NCBI GenBank assembly: GCA_012520595.1
Contig: JAAYNZ010000017.1
Location: 1 to 32,816, forward strand
Length of the DNA stretch: 32,816 nucleotides
Direction: 5' to 3'
Origin: Candidatus Epulonipiscium sp.
GTDB taxonomy: Bacteria; Bacillota; Clostridia; Lachnospirales; JAAYNZ01
Shown: positions 17,153 through 24,638 of the stretch, in pieces
Numbering within the stretch: position 1 is the first letter of the stretch
Layout: each line of letters starts with the position of its first letter
Translations under genes and position numbers: made by a program
Notes under the pieces: generated by a model
Seen by the model: the letters and a program-made list of their open reading frames with translations, nothing else
Told to the model about the DNA's origin: nothing
The model's database searches: none

Positions 17153-18163
17153 TCAAATATATATTTTTTCTTTTGACACATAGTTTGCAGTCCATTGGTA
17201 AACATGATTTATCATTTTCTGTGTTTGTTGCACATCATAGCTAGATATTCCATTTTGAGTCTCAAAGGGATAGCTTAGTAAAAGAGACTCTCCTCTTTGT
17301 TTTCTCATTCTTTTTAAATAATCTTTGGAAACCCGAAAAACACCTATACTAATGTCATAAATCTTTTCTGCTGCTACTTGGCTAAAAGTATATTTAATCA
17401 TCTCCTTGTAATGTTTTTGCCATTCTTCTATAGAAAGGAGAGGATCAAAACACAATCGAACTTTCCATCCTCTATCTAGGGCTCCCTTTATACTTATTAA
17501 TCGATCTTTTAAAAAGGGAGTTTTATTTTCATATTTCTTTATTATTGGATCAGGTGATACGGTCCAGGCTAAAATCATATTTTCTAAAGGTTCTATGTCT
17601 TGAATAGCTTTAAAGTTAGCACTTTTTGTTCTTAATTCAATGGTTAGGTTTTGATGTTTTTGTGCAAAAGCCATCCATTCTCTTCCGTATCCAATGACAT
17701 TTTCAAAAGCCAAAATATCTGTGTCATAGGAAATACAAAGATATATAGGATGTTTTTTTAAAAGTTTTTCTACTTCACCAAAGATTTCTTCAATATTAAC
17801 AAAAACAACTACATTGGCTGAAGTATACATCCCTTGAAGATAACAATATTCACAATCATAAATACAATTCATCATGGTAGAAGTATAGTAAAAATAAGGA
17901 TGACCAAAATCTTCACAAACCTCTGCTCCTTTATAAATCAAATGATCTTTTTTAAGAGCTAGAATCAATTTAGGACTTTTCTTTTGTAACCCATAATGCT
18001 GATGGCTTCTGGAAAATATATCTTTATAGTGGTTGATCTCTATGATTTGTGCATTGCTAAAATGATTTAAAATTTTCTTCGTATTGGGATGGTTCATGGC
18101 TTGTTTTTCAATATATACGTGAGAAAAAGAAGGACTATATAAGCTTTTGTCTAAGTTCTTCAA
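17153..18163 (-). CDS. Spore photoproduct lyase (SPL) family radical SAM protein
   Basis: 336 residues, close to SplB length. The N-terminal SPSFSHVYIEKQAMNHPNTK region matches the SPL family start. The radical SAM cluster is C100-x3-C104-x2-C107 in MNCIYDCEYCYLQGMY, which binds the [4Fe-4S] and SAM that generate the 5'-deoxyadenosyl radical. Downstream is YLCISYDTD (141-149), where I believe classical SPL carries its hydrogen-donor Cys. Aligned from memory, that position is Tyr146 and the nearest Cys is C143. It may therefore be a distinct subfamily rather than true SplB. Translation starts at TTG (18163); an in-frame ATT precedes it and no ATG is near. The start overlaps the upstream gene by 29 nt. 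Confidence 0.85.
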   Translation of the reverse strand: MKNLDKSLYSPSFSHVYIEKQAMNHPNTKKILNHFSNAQIIEINHYKDIFSRSHQHYGLQKKSPKLILALKKDHLIYKGAEVCEDFGHPYFYYTSTMMNCIYDCEYCYLQGMYTSANVVVFVNIEEIFGEVEKLLKKHPIYLCISYDTDILAFENVIGYGREWMAFAQKHQNLTIELRTKSANFKAIQDIEPLENMILAWTVSPDPIIKKYENKTPFLKDRLISIKGALDRGWKVRLCFDPLLSIEEWQKHYKEMIKYTFSQVAAEKIYDISIGVFRVSKDYLKRMRKQRGESLLLSYPFETQNGISSYDVQQTQKMINHVYQWTANYVSKEKIYI

Positions 18164-18959
18164 AATGTTTTTTTCCCTCCTTCTTGGATTGGCACTCTAT
18201 ATCCATATATTGCTTTAAAATTTCTTCTACTGTACCATATTGTAGCCAATAAAACTTCAATAACTGTTTTAATTGATGTTCCATGGTAGATGATAACTTT
18301 AAATTTTTTACTACTTGATTTAACATTTCCTTTTCTTTCTCTGTGAATTCCTTTTTATTGTTTAAAAGTCCACTTTCTACTTTGTGGCTCCATGATAGAA
18401 TGGGTATAGCTTGATCTTCTATGGATTTTGAAATACTATCTTTACTTATATTGTCCGTATATAAATAATCAGAAACTATTTTTATAAAAAAGACTTGATG
18501 GGCCTTTAAAAACAAAGTAGACGATTGATAAATTCCAGATGCTTCCATATCTACTAAATCCCCTTCCAAATCCATATTATTATCCTTTACTAGTGTAGAA
18601 AAAGTTTCAACACTGGCTTCTTTGAAGGGATGAGTAAAAAGAATATCAGGATAAAAGGCTCTTTGGGTTTCATGATCAATGATTTTATTGCAAAGAAATG
18701 TAGTTCCCAAAGGTATATTGGTATTGTTAGTGCCGCATACGCCTATATTGATCAATAAATCAGAGGCGTTCACTGTCCCATTGGAAAGTAAATAAGTAAC
18801 GGCAATGGCTCCTTTCAACTTCCCTACGCCTGTAATAATCAAGGTTATTTCTTCACTTTTAAATACCTGAAACTTTTGATGGGATGTATCTTTTCTTAAA
18901 TTAAATTGCTTAATAAAAGGATACGCTTCATTATACATGGCTGTACATAAAAAGATCAT
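18135..18959 (-). CDS. MTA/SAH nucleosidase-like protein (PNP_UDP_1 fold)
   Basis: 274 residues. The first ~200 are a nucleoside phosphorylase/MTAN-type fold: E11 in NEAYPF near the place of the MTAN catalytic glutamate, ITGVGKLKG (42-50), NIGVCG (71-76), DMEASG (137-142, the ribose-binding Met-Glu) and IVSDY (161-165, with the purine-binding Asp164). An extra ~70-residue helical tail follows. The family cleaves adenine from MTA, SAH and 5'-deoxyadenosine. It sits directly before the radical SAM gene, so 5'-deoxyadenosine removal is an attractive role (inference). Gaps are 2 nt upstream and a 29-nt overlap downstream. The Shine-Dalgarno (AAGGAG) is rather far, 14 nt from the ATG. Confidence 0.8.
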   Translation of the reverse strand: MIFLCTAMYNEAYPFIKQFNLRKDTSHQKFQVFKSEEITLIITGVGKLKGAIAVTYLLSNGTVNASDLLINIGVCGTNNTNIPLGTTFLCNKIIDHETQRAFYPDILFTHPFKEASVETFSTLVKDNNMDLEGDLVDMEASGIYQSSTLFLKAHQVFFIKIVSDYLYTDNISKDSISKSIEDQAIPILSWSHKVESGLLNNKKEFTEKEKEMLNQVVKNLKLSSTMEHQLKQLLKFYWLQYGTVEEILKQYMDIECQSKKEGKKHFEELRQKLI

Positions 18960-18961
18960 AC

Positions 18962-19441
18962 TTAATATCCCATCTCCTTTAATATTCTAGATAAAGTACG
19001 TAGACGTTCTCCAATAAGCTCATCATCATCACTTAATACTTGGCTGAATAATTGGATATCTTCCTTTATTTTTTCATTATCTGTACACACAGCCACTGTC
19101 ATTGCATCTCCTTGCAAACCTACTCGATCGATAATAGGCTTGTCTACATCGTATAAATTCTCATATCGATAAGCTTCTCGAAAATGGAGCTTGGTTCTAC
19201 AAATAAGAATAGCTAGATCAAGAACTCGGTGGAGAGGCAGTTCCTCCGACTGTCTTGACCATTTTTCTCCTGTATATCTCCAAACTTTAGCTGAAATATC
19301 CACCTTCCCCCGATCATTCCATTGAGCTAATCCTAGGGATAATCCCTTAGCATCAGAATCATAAGCATATCGGCCATCTACATTTTCATAATTTTCAGAT
19401 ACAATTACAGGTTTGTGTTTTAACGTTGTTGGTATTTTCAT
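18962..19441 (-). CDS. DUF6530-like protein, first gene of the UV-repair operon
   Basis: 159 residues, no signal or membrane helix. The segment HKPVIVSENYENVDGRYA (8-25), then SDAKGLSLGLAQWN (29-42), looks like the DUF6530 family, recalled from memory. The middle holds WRYTGEKWSRQSEELPLHRVLDL, and the C-terminus is helical (LIGERLRTLSRILKEMGY). No known function. It has an ideal AGGAGG 7 nt before the ATG, is first behind the operator-containing promoter, and ends 2 nt before the nucleosidase gene. It is therefore co-expressed with the SPL, SDR and UvsE genes. A role in sensing or handling damaged DNA is only a guess from location. Confidence 0.7.
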   Translation of the reverse strand: MKIPTTLKHKPVIVSENYENVDGRYAYDSDAKGLSLGLAQWNDRGKVDISAKVWRYTGEKWSRQSEELPLHRVLDLAILICRTKLHFREAYRYENLYDVDKPIIDRVGLQGDAMTVAVCTDNEKIKEDIQLFSQVLSDDDELIGERLRTLSRILKEMGY

Positions 19442-19459
19442 TACAGTACCTCCTACTAC

Positions 19460-19490
19460 TTTACTAGTTTAGTAAATTACTAATTTAGTA
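19460..19490. promoter_or_regulatory. Tandem operator dyads of the UV-repair operon
   Basis: Two similar dyads: TTTACTA-N3-TAGTAAA (19460-19476, perfect 7-bp arms) and TACTA-N3-TAGTA (19478-19490). Their centres are 16 bp apart. The second overlaps the -10; the first covers roughly +4 to +20. This position fits repression. It is not a LexA box. No candidate regulator gene adjoins. Confidence 0.6.
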
Positions 19491-19515
19491 TACCCTTATA
19501 TGAATTCTCTGTCAA
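19487..19515 (-). promoter_or_regulatory. SigA promoter of the UV-repair operon
   Basis: Minus strand TTGACA (19515-19510), 17-nt spacer, TATACT (19492-19487). The -35 is perfect and the -10 has one mismatch. It lies ~46 nt before the AGGAGG and ATG of the first gene. This vegetative type differs from the forespore SigG control known for splB in Bacillus. Confidence 0.8.
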
Positions 19516-19533
19516 TCTGTCGAATACGTATTT

Positions 19534-19576
19534 AAAAAGCCAGTTATGGTGATTTTTTACCATAACTGGCTTTTTT
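19534..19576 (-). terminator. Terminator of the ferritin-like gene
   Basis: AAAAAGCCAGTTATGGT pairs with ACCATAACTGGCTTTTT around an 8-nt loop, followed by a U-tract on the minus transcript. It insulates the repair operon promoter from the upstream gene and is symmetrical enough to be bidirectional. Confidence 0.9.
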
Positions 19577-19581
19577 ATAGA

Positions 19582-20109
19582 TTACTCTTCTTTTTCTTCA
19601 TGACATTCATTTTTTGAATATAATAAGTTATACAAATTGGCATGTCGTAGTTCATCTGTAATAATTTCTGTTAACATATTAATATGCCTTCTATTTTGCA
19701 GGGCAAATAATATTTTTCGATATTTTTCTACTGCTGCTAATTCACCTAGCAATGCCTGTTTTATCCCTTGACAATAAGACGAAGGCCTTTTAAATTCACC
19801 TTGCTGTGAAGGAGAAATCATTTGACCTGTTAGCTCAAAATAAATCTGTCTAAACAAACCAAAATGTTTCATTTCGTCATTTCGAATGCCAGTAATAATC
19901 TTCTTATCTTCTTGGGTAGGAGCTATACTTATTAGATAGCTATAAAACATTTGATCTTCCCTTTCACCTGACACAGCTTCCCGAATCAGCTGAAGTGCCA
20001 TAGGAAAATTTTGCGGATAAGTATATGGATCCACTTGCATTATGGGCCTTTGATAGAATTCGGGATCCATATCCATATAATTATATGAGTAATTATTATA
20101 GTATTGCAT
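19582..20109 (-). CDS. Ferritin-like (rubrerythrin-type) protein, probably spore-associated
   Basis: 175 residues. After a Tyr/Asn-rich leader (QYYNNYSYNYMDMDPEFYQRP) come two helix pairs with the di-iron pattern: Glu49 with E79-x2-H82 in NDEMKHFGLF, and E123 with E153-x2-H156 in TDELRHANLY. The fold should bind two metal ions and could detoxify peroxide or store metal; there is no rubredoxin Cys pair. The Tyr/Asn-rich leader resembles spore-coat proteins, and a SigK-like promoter lies upstream, so expression in the mother cell is inferred. GGAAGGA precedes the ATG. Monocistronic, with a strong terminator. Confidence 0.8.
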   Translation of the reverse strand: MQYYNNYSYNYMDMDPEFYQRPIMQVDPYTYPQNFPMALQLIREAVSGEREDQMFYSYLISIAPTQEDKKIITGIRNDEMKHFGLFRQIYFELTGQMISPSQQGEFKRPSSYCQGIKQALLGELAAVEKYRKILFALQNRRHINMLTEIITDELRHANLYNLLYSKNECHEEKEE

Positions 20110-20164
20110 AGAATCATTCCTTCCAAAATCAATGTATTTAATCGTTACCTCTGTCTTCTATTAC

Positions 20165-20191
20165 TATTCTATGCAAATACAAATGAAGTGT
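20165..20191 (-). promoter_or_regulatory. SigK-like sporulation promoter of the ferritin-like gene
   Basis: Minus strand AC (20191-20190), 16-nt spacer, CATAGAATA (20173-20165). This matches the AC-N16-CATAnnnTA mother-cell consensus. It lies ~56 nt before the start codon. The same pattern occurs at 28959-28985. Confidence 0.5.
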
Positions 20192-20215
20192 TCTCTTAGA
20201 AGTAAATACTGCTAC

Positions 20216-20785
20216 TTACTTGAAAATAACCTTTCCCTCTGAAAAGCCCTCAATAATCCCTAATGACTCTACTCTTACCCCTAAAGCTTCTATGGATTTT
20301 CTTCCATTTTGAAATCCTTTTTCTATGGCAATACCTACTCCCTGAACCTTTGCTCCTCCTTGGTTACAGATTTCAATAAGCCCTTTTGCCGCATTTCCAT
20401 TTGCAAGAAAATCATCAATGATCAATATCTTATCACTACTCTTTATAAATTCTTTTGATACCTTTATTGTATAATACTGCTTTTTTGTAAATGAATATAC
20501 TTTCGCTTCATATACATGAAGGCTCATATTAGCTCCTACATGTTTTTTTGCAAAAACTACTGGTGCATCAAAATACTGAGCAGTAATACAGGCAATACCA
20601 ATGCCTGAGGACTCAATAGTTACTATTTTATTGATTTCTTTATTTTTGAATCTTTTCTTAAACTCTTTGCCCATGGCATTAAACAACTGTATATCCATTT
20701 GATGATTTAAAAAGCTATCTACCTTTAAGATGTTTCCATCTATAACAGCTCCTTCATCCATTATCTTTTCCTTCAAAAGCTGCAT
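20216..20785 (-). CDS. xpt: Xanthine phosphoribosyltransferase
   Basis: Converts xanthine and PRPP to XMP in purine salvage; cytoplasmic. 189 residues, the usual Xpt length. The sequence begins MQLLKEKIMDEGAVIDGNILKV, a family hallmark, and the PRPP loop is LIIDDFLANGNA (121-132). FAKKHVGANM (78-87) and VTIESSGIG (55-63) are also typical. AGAGGA lies before the ATG. Only 56 nt separate it from the chemoreceptor gene. That is too short for the purine riboswitch plus terminator that often precedes xpt in Firmicutes, and I see no such aptamer. No pbuX follows. Confidence 0.95.
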   Translation of the reverse strand: MQLLKEKIMDEGAVIDGNILKVDSFLNHQMDIQLFNAMGKEFKKRFKNKEINKIVTIESSGIGIACITAQYFDAPVVFAKKHVGANMSLHVYEAKVYSFTKKQYYTIKVSKEFIKSSDKILIIDDFLANGNAAKGLIEICNQGGAKVQGVGIAIEKGFQNGRKSIEALGVRVESLGIIEGFSEGKVIFK

Positions 20786-20841
20786 TGATTATTCCTCTTT
20801 TCTTTTAGATCCATTGATTGATTTTAAAATATAATTTAAGT

Positions 20842-22923
20842 TTATCTTGTTAGCTTACTTATGCTTTCAGTAAGACTTTCAGATAATTCTTCCAAGTCCT
20901 TAACATAGCTATTTATCTCTTCCATTGAAGCGAGTTGCTCTTCTACAGAAGCTGATACTTCTTCGGTTGCGGCAGAGGTTTCTTCCGATAGTGCCGAAAG
21001 ATTTTCTATCATCACTATAATTTCATCTTTGTTTTTAGCTATATTTTCAGTTCGATGATTAATCTCAATAATTTCTTGATTAAGTTTTATTATGGATTTA
21101 GCTATGTTTTGGAAAATATCTTCTGTTTCTTCTACTTGAATATTTTGTTTTTCCACGACTCTTTCTGTTTCTTTAACTGCATGAACTGCTTCCTTAGATT
21201 GCTCTTGAATTCTATCTATGAGATATTTAATATTACTAGCAGAATCAGAAGACTCTTCTGCCAGTTTTCTAATTTCATCAGCCACTACGGTAAAACCTTT
21301 CCCCGCTTCTCCCACTCTAGCAGCTTCAATCGCCGCATTGAGGGCAAGTAAATTAGTTTGGTCTGCAATTTGGCTGATAGTATTTGTGATATCACCAATT
21401 TCTGTAGAACTTTTATCCATTTCTTCAATTACATTATTTAACTTTTGAGCTGTTACCACATTGTCTTTTGAGCTATCTTTCAATAAACTCATGACTTTCA
21501 TGCCCTTGCTACTTAATTCATTAGTTTCACTAGAAACTGACTTAATTTGATTAATAGATCCTTTTACCTTTTCAATCATATCTGCTAATTCATTTATCTT
21601 TGTTGCACCCAGTTCTGTATTGTGGGCTTGATCAATGGCTCCTTTTGCAATTTCTTCAACTGCTTGAGCTACTTCACTATTAGCAATTGATGTTTGTTCA
21701 GTTATTTTAGCTAAGGAACCAGAATTTGTCAATACTGTATTCCCAGCTTCTCTTACATCTTCAACTAAACTGCCTATATTATCTAGCATATGATTAAAGT
21801 TTTCACCTGCTTGTCCAAACTCATCTTTAGCTTTAATAATAGCTTGAACTGTTAAATCCCCTGCTGCTGCTTTATCAAAGGCTTTATTCAATATATTAAG
21901 TGGTGTGGTAACTTGTTTTGCTAGCATGAAGGATAATAAAATTATAATCCCTATTAATCCAATCGCCAATAATAAATTAGCATTGATTATATTACTAACA
22001 AATGCAAATGCATCTTTTTTGTTTTGTACAGTAAGAATTCCCCAAGCTTCTGACTCTCCTGGTAGGCTTACTGGTGTATAGGCGCTAACTATTTTGTCAC
22101 CATCTAAATTTGTATATTCTATATATCCAATTTCTCCATCCAAGCATTTTTCAGTTGCTTCTTGCAATTCTTTTGGTATATGAATGTCTTCACTTATAAT
22201 TTTTTGATTTCCATTGATGTCTAAGACAACAGTGCCTTTTTCATCTCTTTGAAGAACATTTTTTTGAGAATGTACATAATTATATTGCTCTAAGACTTGT
22301 ACTTTATCTGGATGAGCGATTACAACACCTTTACTATCAATTACATAAGCAATAATTCCTTCCTTGGAACTAAGGTCTTCAACAATTCTTTGAAGGGCAT
22401 CAAGTTTTAGATCCGTTCCCATAACCCCAATAAATTGATCTTGTTGATTATATAATGGAATAAATATAGAAGTAACAGGTATATTTCCAGTTACCGAAAA
22501 ATAGGATTCACTTATGAAAGGCTGTCTATCTTGGATAATCTTTTTAAACCACCATCTTTCAGATCTGTCACCTAGCTCACCTGAAGACTTGGCTGTTTGT
22601 TTGCCATTAGTTCCCTGTATGTAATAGAGATCAATATCTGGATTTCTTTTGGCACTATCTCCTAATATTGTTTTCTGAGCAGCTATATTAAAACTTTTTA
22701 CTTCCTTATTATTTGCAATTTCCTCCGTTAGTTTATAATAATTAGTCATGTAAGATGAAACATTTGCTGATAAAGACTTTGCAAAGGTTAAATGATGTGA
22801 TTCAATTGTTTTTTGGTATCCTTTAGAAATTAAATAGTAATTTGATAAATTTAAGACTAAGAAAGGTACAAGAACAATTAATAACATTATTAAGACCAGT
22901 TTACTTTTAATACTTTTTGCCAT
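20842..22923 (-). CDS. Methyl-accepting chemotaxis protein
   Basis: A membrane chemoreceptor that controls CheA, 693 residues. First membrane helix at ~5-30, an external dCache-like ligand domain (~35-300, with DIDLYYIQG and [14 protein letters not shown] pieces), second helix at ~310-335, then HAMP and a long cytoplasmic coiled coil. The signalling tip contains [20 protein letters not shown] and [18 protein letters not shown], which are diagnostic. I chose the ATG 6 nt after GGGAGGG; an in-frame TTG five codons upstream overlaps that site. The ligand is unknown. A short decayed fragment of a second receptor gene lies ~350 nt upstream. Confidence 0.95.
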   Translation of the reverse strand: MAKSIKSKLVLIMLLIVLVPFLVLNLSNYYLISKGYQKTIESHHLTFAKSLSANVSSYMTNYYKLTEEIANNKEVKSFNIAAQKTILGDSAKRNPDIDLYYIQGTNGKQTAKSSGELGDRSERWWFKKIIQDRQPFISESYFSVTGNIPVTSIFIPLYNQQDQFIGVMGTDLKLDALQRIVEDLSSKEGIIAYVIDSKGVVIAHPDKVQVLEQYNYVHSQKNVLQRDEKGTVVLDINGNQKIISEDIHIPKELQEATEKCLDGEIGYIEYTNLDGDKIVSAYTPVSLPGESEAWGILTVQNKKDAFAFVSNIINANLLLAIGLIGIIILLSFMLAKQVTTPLNILNKAFDKAAAGDLTVQAIIKAKDEFGQAGENFNHMLDNIGSLVEDVREAGNTVLTNSGSLAKITEQTSIANSEVAQAVEEIAKGAIDQAHNTELGATKINELADMIEKVKGSINQIKSVSSETNELSSKGMKVMSLLKDSSKDNVVTAQKLNNVIEEMDKSSTEIGDITNTISQIADQTNLLALNAAIEAARVGEAGKGFTVVADEIRKLAEESSDSASNIKYLIDRIQEQSKEAVHAVKETERVVEKQNIQVEETEDIFQNIAKSIIKLNQEIIEINHRTENIAKNKDEIIVMIENLSALSEETSAATEEVSASVEEQLASMEEINSYVKDLEELSESLTESISKLTR

Positions 22924-22938
22924 TGAAAGCCCTCCCAA

Positions 22939-23274
22939 TGTTTTTTGAATTGTTTACTTTACCTATATAATACTATGTTTAGATAAACATTCCAATAGAT
23001 GAAGAAGAAAGAGTTTTTATTCTGTTAAAATAAATAAAGACTAGCAATAATTATTAGCCAGTCTTAGATTGTTTTTTCCATTACAATTAATATTTTTTCG
23101 ACAGGTATCTCAACATATAGGATAGTGACTTAATTGGTCTGTCCTGATTAAACTGAATATACAACTGCGTTAGTTTACTGCCTTATTCTCAAAATTTCAC
23201 TATCTTTCATTTGACCAAATGTTTGTTTCTGGAGTGCCCTTGACAACAAGCATAGCCCTTATAATTATGGCAGC
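22939..23274. other. Intergenic stretch with no recognisable gene
   Basis: AT-rich, stops in all frames. It should contain the chemoreceptor promoter, but no convincing SigA or SigD pair is visible. Two short arms (AAGACT ... AGTCTT, 23037-23067) could form a weak hairpin. The stretch 23100-23274 has a less AT-rich, coding-like texture and may be further relic DNA, but I cannot assign it. Confidence 0.4.
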
Positions 23275-23453
23275 CAAGGTGGAGTTCTATACGCAATCTC
23301 TTGTATCCCTTTTGATATCTCATCACTTGATTTACTAATATTATCGGTAGATCCAACAACCTCATTCGCCACATTTTGTAAGCTTTTTTCTGTTTCTTTT
23401 ACGCTAGATACTAATTTTCCTTGTCCTTCAAGCATTTCATAATTATCTTTTGC
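23275..23453 (-). pseudogene. Fragment of a chemoreceptor (MCP) gene
   Basis: The minus strand reads KDNYEMLEGQGKLVSSVKET and then EVVGSTDNISKSSDEISKGI followed by QEIA. This is helical-bundle sequence typical of an MCP signalling domain. It is bounded by a stop codon upstream (23454-23456) and terminates after a non-MCP tail. There is no start, membrane or ligand domain. It is a remnant of about 50 codons from a receptor different from the intact neighbour. Confidence 0.7.
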
Positions 23454-23466
23454 TTATTTTAAGCAT

Positions 23467-23495
23467 TAAAAAAAGAGTTACTTTATGTAACTCTT
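23467..23495 (-). terminator. Terminator of the TRAP transporter operon
   Basis: AAGAGTTAC and GTAACTCTT form a 9-bp stem with a 5-nt loop, followed by seven or more U on the minus transcript. Confidence 0.85.
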
Positions 23496-23550
23496 AATAT
23501 AACAAAAACCTCATACATAGGCTCAAAATAGGATGTACCTACTGTTATCC

Positions 23551-24540
23551 TTATTTTACAACACCTATTTCTTTATAATATTTAATCGCACCATCATGCA
23601 ATGGGAGCCCGGCTAAATCTGAGATAGCCTCTTCTACTTTTATGTTTTTTAACGCATTATTGGATGTTTTTAAGGTTTCAATGTTTTCCCAAAAGGCTTT
23701 TGTTAGATCATAGACTACTTCTTCTGAAAGATCCGCTGTCGTAAACAATGCCATTTTGATAGCAGTCGTGGTAATATCTTGATCTTGTCCATCATAGGTT
23801 CCGGCTGGAATTGTAAATTTTGCATACCAAGGGTATTTTTCTTGCAATTTGGCAATAACATCTTCGTCTATTGAAATTAACTTTCCATCTGCCGTGGTAG
23901 TCATTTCTGTTACTGCAGCCGTTGGTAAGCCTGCCATAATCCAAGCCCCATCTAATTGTTTATTTCTCATTAGATCAATGGCTTCTGTAAAACCAACAAA
24001 TTGTGCTTTTAATCCATCTGGATAGTTTACACCTGCTTCTTGTAAATGTAGTTTGGTTTCTACTTCTGTAGTACTACCTGGTGCTCCTGAAGCAAAACTT
24101 TTTCCTGCAATATCTTGTAACCCATCTATACCTGATTCTTTTCGTACGACTACTTGGTTGGGATTATAGTATAAACCTGCAATGACTCGCAATTTATCAT
24201 TAGGTCTTCCTGTAAAGGTTCCTTCGCCTTTAAAAGACTCATGCATAACACTGGTTACAGCCATACTCACTTGTGCTTCTCCACTTTGTAATAAATTCAA
24301 GTTGTCAATTCCTCCGTTGGAAGCTTGGGCACTGGCCTTTATATAATCTAACTGAGTTGTCCATAAGTTAGCAATAGAAGAACCTAATGGATAAAGGGCC
24401 CCTGTCGTTGCTGCCGTAGGAATATTAATCGTTACTTTTTCTTTTCGTTCTGTCTTTTTTGTATTACCGGTTTGTGATGTGCAACCAACTAAAAACACCA
24501 TTGCAACCATGACTATTAAAAATAATTTCTTCGTTTTCAT
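23551..24540 (-). CDS. TAXI-family TRAP transporter solute-binding lipoprotein
   Basis: The extracytoplasmic receptor of a tripartite transporter, 329 residues. A lipoprotein signal ends at LVG-C (Cys20), so it is membrane-anchored outside. The mature part has the TAXI features: INIPTAATTGALYPLGSSIANLW (start of the binding lobe), DGLQDIAGKSFASGAPGSTTEVE in the hinge region and AWIMAGLPTAAVTEM. Related TAXI proteins bind glutamate or other carboxylates; the ligand here is not evident. AGGAGG precedes the ATG. It follows the fused permease gene by 98 nt in the same operon. Confidence 0.93.
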   Translation of the reverse strand: MKTKKLFLIVMVAMVFLVGCTSQTGNTKKTERKEKVTINIPTAATTGALYPLGSSIANLWTTQLDYIKASAQASNGGIDNLNLLQSGEAQVSMAVTSVMHESFKGEGTFTGRPNDKLRVIAGLYYNPNQVVVRKESGIDGLQDIAGKSFASGAPGSTTEVETKLHLQEAGVNYPDGLKAQFVGFTEAIDLMRNKQLDGAWIMAGLPTAAVTEMTTTADGKLISIDEDVIAKLQEKYPWYAKFTIPAGTYDGQDQDITTTAIKMALFTTADLSEEVVYDLTKAFWENIETLKTSNNALKNIKVEEAISDLAGLPLHDGAIKYYKEIGVVK

Positions 24541-24638
24541 ACTTTCCTCCTATTATATTTTCAACTTTATTTTTTAAATTTATTATAGATATGCCTCTTG
24601 TAGAATTTTGATTATGAACTTAGACATCTCTATCCACC

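Noticed and set aside
19460-19490. LexA (SOS) box for the UV-repair operon
   Set aside because: The dyads have ACTA/TAGT cores, not the GAAC-N4-GTTC core of Firmicute LexA.
23100-23274. Possible insertion-sequence remnant
   Set aside because: The texture differs from its surroundings, but I see no terminal repeats, no transposase frame and no target duplication.
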